From NCBI GenBank assembly GCA_023261405.1, contig JAHFOZ010000354.1, forward strand, positions 1-5,650: 5,650 bases of DNA, read 5' to 3'. The first letter of the stretch is position 1. The number at the start of each line of letters is the position of its first letter. The position numbers and the translations under genes are program-made. Below, one piece after another: positions 1 to 5,650 of this stretch. A model generated the notes under the pieces. That model was not told the origin of the DNA. It did not search any database and was given only the letters and a program-made list of their open reading frames with translations. The stretch comes from Planctomycetota bacterium (GTDB lineage: Bacteria; Planctomycetota; MHYJ01; JACPRB01).

Positions 1-649
1 GCCCGAAGAGGATCGTCGCGGTGCTGGTGATCCCCAGGCGGTGGGCCGTCTTCACGATTTCAACCCAGTCGCCGGTGCGGAGCTTGTCGGAGCAGATCTT
101 CTTGCGGACCTTGTCGTTGAGGATGTCGGCGGAGTCCCCGGAGAGGGAGTCCAGGCCCGCCTCTTTGAGCCGCTTGAGCACGTCGTTCGGCGTCGTGCGC
201 CCGCGCTTGGCCGCGAAGTGCACCTCCGAGGGCGAGAAGCCGTGGATGTGCACGGCGGGGAAGGCGTCCCGCACGGCGCGGACCGCCTCGACCAGGTAGG
301 CCAGGTTGAGGTCCGGGTTGAGCCCCCCGGACAGGGTGACCTGCTTCACGGAGCCGGCCTCGCGGACCTGTCGCACGATCTCCGCGGGGGTGAGGACGAA
401 GGCGGACTTCTGTCCCTTGCGTCGCCAGAAGGAGCAGAACGAACACTCCGCGCGGCAGACGTTGGTGTAGTGGACCGTCCTGTTCCGCAGGTACGTGACG
501 ACGTTCCTGTTGATCCGCTGGTTGAGCGTGTCGGCGACCCGGAACAACTCTCGGTGGAGGTCCCGCTCGTCCCGCATCAGCATGAGCGCTTCGATCGCCG
601 TGATCTCTTCCCTGTTCAGCACCGTCTCGAGAATGACTTTTGGGTCCAT
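1..649 (-). CDS. Radical SAM enzyme of the CofH/MqnC/MqnE family, N-terminal part (cut by window edge)
   Basis: The 216 visible codons begin MDPKVILETVLNREEI and have no stop before the edge; family members are usually about 350-400 residues, so the C-terminal third or more is missing. The radical SAM [4Fe-4S] motif is CX3CX2C at C65, C69 and C72 (YTNVCRAECSFCSF), preceded by the family-typical Y-T-N. A glycine motif (SGGLNPD, residues 107-113) follows. The stretch HIHGFSPSE (134-142) and the segment AGLDSLSG to ATILFG (164-216) resemble CofH most. CofH joins tyrosine to 5-amino-6-ribitylaminouracil on the way to Fo/F420; MqnE and MqnC are menaquinone (futalosine pathway) homologues with the same architecture. 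The usual G-T-A-A-E-I or G-G-A-E-I/L segment is here G-D-S-A-D-I (171-176), so the substrate is uncertain. The ATG at 649 is supported by a good ribosome binding site. The gene diverges from polA. Family assignment is firm; choice of subfamily is inference. Confidence 0.85.
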   Translation of the reverse strand, partial: MDPKVILETVLNREEITAIEALMLMRDERDLHRELFRVADTLNQRINRNVVTYLRNRTVHYTNVCRAECSFCSFWRRKGQKSAFVLTPAEIVRQVREAGSVKQVTLSGGLNPDLNLAYLVEAVRAVRDAFPAVHIHGFSPSEVHFAAKRGRTTPNDVLKRLKEAGLDSLSGDSADILNDKVRKKICSDKLRTGDWVEIVKTAHRLGITSTATILFG

Positions 650-651
650 GA

Positions 652-658
652 CCCCTCC
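652..658 (-). promoter_or_regulatory. Ribosome binding site of the radical SAM gene
   Basis: On the minus strand the sequence reads GGAGGGG, two bases before the ATG (four bases if only GGAGG is counted). This is the best Shine-Dalgarno match in the intergenic region, and it decides the start codon of the leftward gene. Confidence 0.7.
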
Positions 659-687
659 GGGATTGGAATTAGAATTGGCCCGACGGC

Positions 688-715
688 ACCATACCCCACC
701 CACCCACAGCTTCAA
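688..715 (-). promoter_or_regulatory. Possible sigma70-type promoter for the radical SAM gene
   Basis: On the minus strand TTGAAG (positions 715-710) and TATGGT (693-688) are separated by 16 bases. Each hexamer matches the consensus at four of six positions. Transcription would start near 681 and leave a leader of about 30 bases before the ATG at 649. This is a pattern match only, and a match of this quality can occur by chance. Confidence 0.2.
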
Positions 716-902
716 AAAGAGCGGTGCACCCTCGAGTCGTGGACAGAATGTCCCCCCGACAGCTTTGGGCACACTTTACACGGCAGAGCGCGAACGGCTA
801 GAGCGTCGGATTATAGGGGAAAGCAGAGAGGGAGTTCAATCGCAAAGTTCGAGGCGAATCCTGTTCGGGCGTGGCCGTTTCTGGTAGGATCGGGGCCTTC
901 TC

Positions 903-3581
903 ATGGCGTCCCGATTCTTCATCATCGACGGGTCGTCCTATTTCTACCGGGCCTTCTTCGCGGTGCGGGGGCTCGTCAACTCCAAAGGACTTCCCACGAA
1001 CGCCGCGTTCGGGTTCACGAACATGCTCCGCAAGGTGCTCGAGGGGCATGCCCCCGAGGCGGTGGCCGTGGTGTTCGACGCCCCCGGCCCCACCTTCCGG
1101 GATGATCTGTACAAGAACTACAAGGCGACCCGCGAGGCCATGCCCGAGGATCTCGCGCGCCAGCTCCCCTGGGTCAAGGCCATCCCGGGCGCCTTCAGCG
1201 TCGCCAGCCTGGAGGTCCGGGGGGTCGAGGCGGACGACGTCATCGGCACGCTCGCGAGGCAGGCGGAGGGGGCCGGCTGGGACGTCGTCATCGTCACCGG
1301 CGACAAGGACTTCATGCAGCTCGTCTCGAGGCAAGTCACGGACGAGCGCCCCGGCATCGTGCTCTACGACGACATGAAAGAACGGATGATCGGCATCGAC
1401 CAGGTGATCGACAAGTTCGGCGTGCCGCCGGACCGCATCACGGATCTCCTGGCCCTGACCGGCGACGCCAGCGACAACATCCCGGGTGTCCGCGGGATCG
1501 GTCCCAAGTTCGCCGCCGAGCTCATCCGAGAGCACGGTCCCCTCGAGGAGATCCTGGGAAACGTGAGCCAGGTGAAGCCCCGGTTCCGCGCGGCCCTTGA
1601 GGCCGGCCGTGCCGACGGCCTCCTCTCGAAGACGCTGGCGACGATCCGGCTGGACGTGGATGTGGCCTTCGACCCCGCCCGATTCGCCCGGCGCGAGCCC
1701 GACCGCACGAAGCTCGCGGCGCTGTTCACGGAGCTGGAATTCACCCGGCTTCTCCAGGAGATGGATGCGGACGCGCCGCGGAAGCAGGCGCTCTCGTTCG
1801 AGAAGTACCGTCTGGTGCTTGGGCTGGACGAGCTTCGCGCCCTCGTCGCGGACCTGGAGAATGCCGACGTGCTGGCCGTGGACCTCGAGACGACGTCCGC
1901 CCACCCCATGCTCGCGCGCCTCGTCGGGGTCTCCCTCTGCGCTCGCCCGGGAGAGGCGGCCTACCTCGCCGTGGGCCACTCGTACCTCGGGGCGCCGGCC
2001 CAGCTTCCCCTGGAGGAAACCCTCCGGCTCCTGCGCCCCCTCCTGGAGTCTCCGCGGGTCCGCAAGGTCGGACAGAATGCGAAGTACGACGCCCTCGTCC
2101 TCGCGCGGCACGGCGTGGCGCTCGCGCCGATTGCGTTCGATACGATGGTGGGGGCGTACCTGGGCGACCCCGACGGCGGCCCCTTCAATCTCGCCACCCT
2201 CGCAAAGCGGCACCTCGGGCACGACATGATCCTCTTCGAGGACGTGACGGGGAAGGGCAAGAGCCAGGTCACCTTCGACTTCGTCCCGGTGGAGCAGGCG
2301 CGGGATTACTCGTGCGAGGACGCGGACGTCGCCCTGCGGCTCACCCCGCTCCTGGAGCGGAAGGTGCGGGGAGACGGCCTGGGAGAGGTCCTCGATAAGA
2401 TCGAGCTTCCCCTCATCGCGGTGCTCGTGGAACTGGAGCGCAACGGGGTCCGCGTGGACGCCGGCTACCTCCGCTCTCTGGGGCTGGACTTCGACAAGAA
2501 GACCCACGGCCTGCTCAAGGACGTCCACCGCCTGGCGGGCGAGGAGTTCAACCCCGACTCCCCGAAGCAGCTCCAGCGCATCCTGTTCGAGAAGCTCAAG
2601 CTCAATCCGGGGAAGAAGACGAAGACGGGCTACTCCACGGACGTGAGCGTGCTCGAGAAGCTCGCGCCGGAGCACGAGCTGCCGGCGAAGATCCTGGAAT
2701 ACCGGACGCTGACCAAACTCAAGAACACCTACATCGATGCGCTTCCCGAACTGGTGAATCCCTCCACCGGCCGCATCCACACGTCTTACAACCAGGCCGT
2801 GGCGGCCACGGGGCGGCTCTCCTCGAGCGACCCGAACCTCCAGAACATCCCGGTGCGCAGCCCCGAGGGACGCCTCATCCGCAAGGCGTTCGTCCCGGAG
2901 GGGGGGCGCGTCCTCGTGGGGGCGGACTACTCCCAGATCGAGCTCCGGATCCTGGCGCACGTCTCGGGCGACGCGCGGCTCCTCCAGGCGTTCCGGGAGG
3001 GGCGGGACATCCATGCCGCCACGGCGGAGGAGATCTTCGGCGGCGCGGACGACGAGCGCCGGCGCCGCGCCAAGGCGATCAACTTTGGTATCGTCTACGG
3101 GATGAGCGCGTTCGGCCTGTCCCAGCGCCTCGGCATCCCCCAGAAGACGGCCCAGGACTTCATCGACCTCTATTTCTCCCGGTACCCCGGTGTCAAGGCG
3201 TGGCTGGACGGGACGATCGCCTCCGGCAGGAAGAACGGGTTCGTCTCCACCATGTTCGGGCGCCGTCGCTACGTGCCCGACCTGAAATCGGCGAACCGCA
3301 TCCTTTCCGGGGCGGCGGAGCGCGTGGCGGTGAACGCCCCGATCCAGGGGAGCGCGGCCGACCTCATGAAGATGGCGATGATCCGCGTCTCGGCGCGACT
3401 TCGGAGAACGAAGACGCTGGTCATCCTCCAGGTCCACGACGAGCTCGTGCTCGAGGCGCCGGAGGGCGAGGCCGACGCGGCGGAAAGGGCGGTCCGCGAG
3501 GAGATGGAAGGGGTGCATCCGCTGGACGTGCCGCTCAAAGTGGACGTATCGAGAGGAGCGAATTGGGCCGACATGCGCTGA
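903..3581 (+). CDS. polA: DNA polymerase I (5' nuclease, 3'-5' exonuclease and polymerase domains)
   Basis: This complete 892-residue protein fills gaps and removes RNA primers in Okazaki fragment maturation and excision repair; its length is normal (E. coli 928, Taq 832). The N-terminal FEN-like 5' nuclease (about 1-290) has metal-binding acidic residues at D9, D59, E109, D111, D112, D134, D136, D188 and D191, with the helix-hairpin-helix at about 185-218 (NIPGVRGIGPKFAAELI). The 3'-5' exonuclease (about 305-490) keeps all catalytic positions: D327 and E329 (VDLET), N392 and D396 (QNAKYD), Y469 and D473 (DYSCED), so it should proofread, unlike Taq. The polymerase domain has motif A with D675 (DYSQIELR), motif B with K724, F728 and Y732 (KAINFGIVYG), and motif C with H845, D846 and E847 (QVHDELVLEAP). 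F728 is the position where Phe favours dNTPs over ddNTPs. The ATG fits the usual N-terminus (FIIDGSSYFYRAF), but its Shine-Dalgarno is poor (AGGAT, 12 bases upstream). lptD overlaps its end. Confidence 0.98.
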   Translation: MASRFFIIDGSSYFYRAFFAVRGLVNSKGLPTNAAFGFTNMLRKVLEGHAPEAVAVVFDAPGPTFRDDLYKNYKATREAMPEDLARQLPWVKAIPGAFSVASLEVRGVEADDVIGTLARQAEGAGWDVVIVTGDKDFMQLVSRQVTDERPGIVLYDDMKERMIGIDQVIDKFGVPPDRITDLLALTGDASDNIPGVRGIGPKFAAELIREHGPLEEILGNVSQVKPRFRAALEAGRADGLLSKTLATIRLDVDVAFDPARFARREPDRTKLAALFTELEFTRLLQEMDADAPRKQALSFEKYRLVLGLDELRALVADLENADVLAVDLETTSAHPMLARLVGVSLCARPGEAAYLAVGHSYLGAPAQLPLEETLRLLRPLLESPRVRKVGQNAKYDALVLARHGVALAPIAFDTMVGAYLGDPDGGPFNLATLAKRHLGHDMILFEDVTGKGKSQVTFDFVPVEQARDYSCEDADVALRLTPLLERKVRGDGLGEVLDKIELPLIAVLVELERNGVRVDAGYLRSLGLDFDKKTHGLLKDVHRLAGEEFNPDSPKQLQRILFEKLKLNPGKKTKTGYSTDVSVLEKLAPEHELPAKILEYRTLTKLKNTYIDALPELVNPSTGRIHTSYNQAVAATGRLSSSDPNLQNIPVRSPEGRLIRKAFVPEGGRVLVGADYSQIELRILAHVSGDARLLQAFREGRDIHAATAEEIFGGADDERRRRAKAINFGIVYGMSAFGLSQRLGIPQKTAQDFIDLYFSRYPGVKAWLDGTIASGRKNGFVSTMFGRRRYVPDLKSANRILSGAAERVAVNAPIQGSAADLMKMAMIRVSARLRRTKTLVILQVHDELVLEAPEGEADAAERAVREEMEGVHPLDVPLKVDVSRGANWADMR
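3554..3565 (+). promoter_or_regulatory. Ribosome binding site and TTG start of lptD inside the polA 3' end
   Basis: AGGAG (3554-3558) lies four bases before TTG (3563-3565), all within the last codons of polA. Starting at this TTG gives a textbook signal peptide. The first in-frame ATG (residue 52) would remove it, and no better start is seen just upstream. The placement suggests that ribosomes finishing polA re-initiate on lptD. Confidence 0.7.
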
Positions 3582-5650
3582 AGGCGGTCCTGGCGGCGCT
3601 GCTCCTGGCACTCCCGGCCCTCGCGCAGGACCGGAAGAAAGCGCAGGAGGAGGTCCTTCGCACCGACATCCATGGGGACAATGCCCTCCTTCGTGAAGAC
3701 GGCGAGACCAAGACGATGCTCTTCACCGGAGAGGTCCGGCTGAAGCGCGGCGACCAGGAGATGACGGCGGCCCGCATCATGGCGTGGTATCGGGGGGAGG
3801 CGGTCGAGGAGGTCTACGCCGAGGGTAATGTCACCTTCAAGCAGGGGGACCGGAAGCTGCGCGCCGAGCGCCTGTATTTCAACCTCGCGAAGGACCGAGC
3901 GATCATCGTGGATCTGCGCGCCCGCGGCACCGGGAAGGACGTCCAGCAGGGGTTCAATGTGACGGCCTCCGAGGCCCGGCTGACCCTGGGCCGGCTGGAG
4001 ATGGACGACGTCCGCATGTCCACCTGCTCCTACGGCGTCCCCCACTTCCACTTCGGCGTGGGTCGCGCTACGCTCATCGGGGAGGAGCCCCGGCCTCGAA
4101 AGCCGGGGGAGCCAGACCCCTGGCCTTTCGGCGGGTGGAAGGTCAAGGCTGAGGGTGTGACGCCCGAGGTGATCGGGATCCCCTTCTTCTTCCTCCCGAG
4201 CCTTACGCTGGGCGAATGGGTCAGGGAATTCCCCCTGCGGAGCGTGGCCGGCGGGCGCTCCACGCGCTTCGGGCCCTACGTCTACTCGGACTGGGGGGTG
4301 CATCTCAAGAGAGACGTGGAGGGGCATGATCCCCGCACCTGGGCCGACATCCAGTGGGAACTCGACTGGCGGGAGAAGCGCGGCGGCGCCGGCGGCCTGG
4401 ACTTCATCTACGAATGGGAGGGATACCAGGGGGTCATCGATACCTACTACCTTCACGATCTCGGACGGGACACCGACGTGCCCTTCGAGGCGAAGTTCGC
4501 GCCCCTCGAGCGCGAGGAGCGCGGCCGCGCGCGCCTCTTCCATCGGCACGACGTCGATCCGCACTGGAGGTACGAGATCGAGGCCTCCTACGTCTCCGAC
4601 CGGGACCTCATCGAGGAGTTCTTCGAGAAGGAGTTCAAGGAGGGGAAGGAGCAGGAGACGGCCGCCTATGTCCGCTGGGTCGATGGTTCGATGGGAGGTT
4701 TCCTCCTGGAGCGTCACCGCCTGAACGACTTCCAGACCCAGAACGAATACCTTCCGAAACTGGACTTCCTGCTGCTCCAGGAACCGGTGGCGGAGTCCCC
4801 GATCGGGGACCTCCTCGTGACGGAGCGCTTCGATGCCGGGCGCATCCGCCGCCGCCACGACGAGGGTCTTCATGTCGAGTCCTTCTCCAGCTGGCGCCTG
4901 GACTCGCTGACCGAAGCCGCCCTCCCGGTGGACCTGCGCTATCTTCAGGTCTCGCCCTTCGGTCAGTACCGGCTGACGGCCTACGAGCACGACCTCGATC
5001 TCGCGACCGAGGCCCGCTCGATGTGGACGGCGGGGGGCAGGGCCGTGACGCAGATCCATGGCACCTGGCCAGGCATGACGTGGGACCTGACGGGCCTCCG
5101 CGGGCTGCGGGGCGTCTCCGAATTCGAGGCCCGCTACGCCCGCGTGCTCCATACGGACGTGCATGCCGCGGAGCTCTATCCGTTCGAGGAGGTGGACCAG
5201 CTCGACGAATTTGACGAGGTCGCGTTTGAATGGCGCTGGCGGTTCCTCACCCGGGGCCAGGACGGGAAGCCTTTCGAATTCATCGACGGATGGGTTGGGG
5301 CGGAGGTCTACCCGGATCCGCTGCGAGACACGACGGGTCCGCGCGTCACGAACAACCAGTACCCCTTCAACTGGATCACGCTCAATCCGGACCCGGACAC
5401 CGGCCTCTACCCCGATCGGCACGGTTCGAACCTCCATTACGGGATCTCCTTCCATCCCCGTAATTTCTTCAAGGTTTCCGGGGGGGGTGAGTATAATCCC
5501 GAGACTCCCCGCGAGGAGGTGAGGGAATTGCTCCTGTCGGTCCAGCCGGCGGGGGGAGTCTCGGCGTCGATGATGCACACGTTCGTCCGGGGGATCACGG
5601 ACGCGTACACCATCCAGCTGGCGCTGGATGTCACGGAGAAGTGGGCGTTC
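3563..5650 (+). CDS. lptD: LPS-assembly protein LptD (OstA), 3' end cut by window edge
   Basis: LptD is the outer-membrane barrel that, with LptE, inserts lipopolysaccharide into the outer leaflet. The visible 696 codons start at TTG and run open to the edge (E. coli LptD is 784 residues). The signal peptide is MGRHALKAVLAALLLALPALA with likely cleavage after A21. An LptA/OstA-like beta-jellyroll domain follows at about 33-150 (LFTGEVRLKRGDQEMTAARI, VYAEGNVTFKQGDRKLRAERL). Next comes a LptD-type T-C motif (MSTCSYG, C155) and the segment IGIPFFFLPSL (204-214), which matches the usual P-x-x-Y-L-P region before the barrel. Residues 230-696 look like barrel strands: alternating aromatic and polar residues, many Trp/Tyr, and acidic loops such as FFEKEFKEGKEQET (353-366). 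A Pro- and charge-rich linker (174-188) is unusual. Only one cysteine is visible. It overlaps polA by 19 bases, so co-transcription is likely. The frame stays intact through a run of eight G. LptD family is well supported; the C-terminus and any LptE partner are not visible. Confidence 0.88.
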   Translation, partial: MGRHALKAVLAALLLALPALAQDRKKAQEEVLRTDIHGDNALLREDGETKTMLFTGEVRLKRGDQEMTAARIMAWYRGEAVEEVYAEGNVTFKQGDRKLRAERLYFNLAKDRAIIVDLRARGTGKDVQQGFNVTASEARLTLGRLEMDDVRMSTCSYGVPHFHFGVGRATLIGEEPRPRKPGEPDPWPFGGWKVKAEGVTPEVIGIPFFFLPSLTLGEWVREFPLRSVAGGRSTRFGPYVYSDWGVHLKRDVEGHDPRTWADIQWELDWREKRGGAGGLDFIYEWEGYQGVIDTYYLHDLGRDTDVPFEAKFAPLEREERGRARLFHRHDVDPHWRYEIEASYVSDRDLIEEFFEKEFKEGKEQETAAYVRWVDGSMGGFLLERHRLNDFQTQNEYLPKLDFLLLQEPVAESPIGDLLVTERFDAGRIRRRHDEGLHVESFSSWRLDSLTEAALPVDLRYLQVSPFGQYRLTAYEHDLDLATEARSMWTAGGRAVTQIHGTWPGMTWDLTGLRGLRGVSEFEARYARVLHTDVHAAELYPFEEVDQLDEFDEVAFEWRWRFLTRGQDGKPFEFIDGWVGAEVYPDPLRDTTGPRVTNNQYPFNWITLNPDPDTGLYPDRHGSNLHYGISFHPRNFFKVSGGGEYNPETPREEVRELLLSVQPAGGVSASMMHTFVRGITDAYTIQLALDVTEKWAF
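4088..4108 (+). repeat. Short GC-rich hairpin inside lptD
   Basis: CCCCGGC (4088-4094) and GCCGGGG (4102-4108) form a perfect 7-bp stem with a 7-base loop, CTCGAAA. It lies in the codons for the Pro/Arg/Lys-rich linker of LptD. There is no following T-run, so it is not a typical intrinsic terminator, and the reading frame continues through it. Confidence 0.5.
5499..5564. repeat. 12-bp perfect inverted repeat inside lptD
   Basis: The arms CCGAGACTCCCC (5499-5510) and GGGGAGTCTCGG (5553-5564) are exact reverse complements, separated by 42 bases. Two further pairs form inside after one mismatch (5512-5551 and 5513-5550). The loop contains AGGAGGTGA (5514-5522), a near-ideal Shine-Dalgarno match, followed by an in-frame TTG at 5528. 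The lptD frame runs through it without a break. Confidence 0.6.

Larger units (their letters stand above)
650..902. other. Divergent intergenic region between the radical SAM gene and polA
   Basis: This 253-base gap separates two divergent genes and must hold promoters in both directions unless one lies further away. It is visibly richer in A and T in places (662-676, 711-719, 809-815) than the flanking genes. I see no credible small gene or tRNA. For polA the candidate signals are weak: TTTACA (775-780) followed 18 bases later by TAGAGC (799-804), or TAGGAT (885-890) close to the start codon. A short perfect inverted repeat, GGACA-GAA-TGTCC (741-753), could be an operator half-site pair but is short enough to be chance. 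No Rho-independent terminator is expected here and none is seen. Confidence 0.6.

Noticed and set aside
60..446. A 128-codon minus-strand frame within the radical SAM gene
   Set aside because: It is out of frame with the radical SAM coding sequence and gives a Gly/Arg/Pro-rich translation typical of a shadow frame.
41..1105. A 354-codon plus-strand frame over the radical SAM gene, the intergenic region and the polA start
   Set aside because: It crosses two real genes and a promoter region in the wrong frame or strand, and has no family features. The minus-strand frame there carries the CX3CX2C radical SAM motif.
798..3611. A 937-codon open frame on the minus strand covering all of polA
   Set aside because: It lies antisense to a protein with every polymerase I motif intact. 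Its translation is a low-complexity mix rich in Arg, Glu, Leu, Val and His with no recognisable domain. Long antisense frames like this are expected from the GC-rich third codon positions of the real gene.
4088..4108. Hairpin considered as an intrinsic terminator
   Set aside because: No U-tract follows, and the lptD reading frame continues for more than 1500 bases past it.
4354..5214. A 286-codon plus-strand frame within lptD
   Set aside because: It is a shifted frame of lptD with an Arg/Gly/Pro-rich translation and no domain. The lptD frame is continuous across the same region.
3269..5578. A 769-codon open frame on the minus strand opposite the polA end and lptD
   Set aside because: It has the same character: no domain, compositionally biased, spanning two real genes on the other strand. 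The plus-strand lptD has a signal peptide, family motifs and a ribosome binding site.

Overview
This is a GC-rich window that looks chromosomal, from a diderm (Gram-negative-type) bacterium. The presence of LptD, the outer-membrane lipopolysaccharide translocon, shows that the cell has an LPS-type outer membrane. High G/C at third codon positions produces very long, meaningless antisense reading frames opposite the real genes. The phylum cannot be fixed from the sequence alone. The LptD resembles divergent forms that I associate with Planctomycetota and other little-cultured diderms, but this is a weak impression.

Layout. Bases 1-649 (minus strand) hold the N-terminal 216 codons of a radical SAM enzyme of the CofH/MqnC/MqnE type, cut by the left edge. 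Bases 650-902 are a divergent intergenic region that should hold promoters for both directions. Bases 903-3581 (plus) hold a complete polA, encoding DNA polymerase I with apparently intact 5' nuclease, 3'-5' proofreading and polymerase domains. Bases 3563-5650 (plus) hold lptD, which starts at a TTG inside the last codons of polA. It has a signal peptide, an LptA/OstA-like periplasmic domain and most of the barrel region, and it runs off the right edge.

How the genes work together. The radical SAM gene is transcribed away from the other two and belongs to cofactor biosynthesis (deazaflavin/F420 or menaquinone by the futalosine route). polA and lptD overlap by 19 bases, share a transcript direction and are probably translationally coupled, although one works in DNA replication and repair and the other in envelope assembly. 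I see no mobile element, CRISPR array, tRNA or rRNA, and no strong sign of an undescribed system. The most distinctive points are the polA-lptD overlap with a TTG start, the divergent radical SAM sequence, a single-cysteine LptD, and a 12-bp inverted repeat around a Shine-Dalgarno-like sequence inside lptD.
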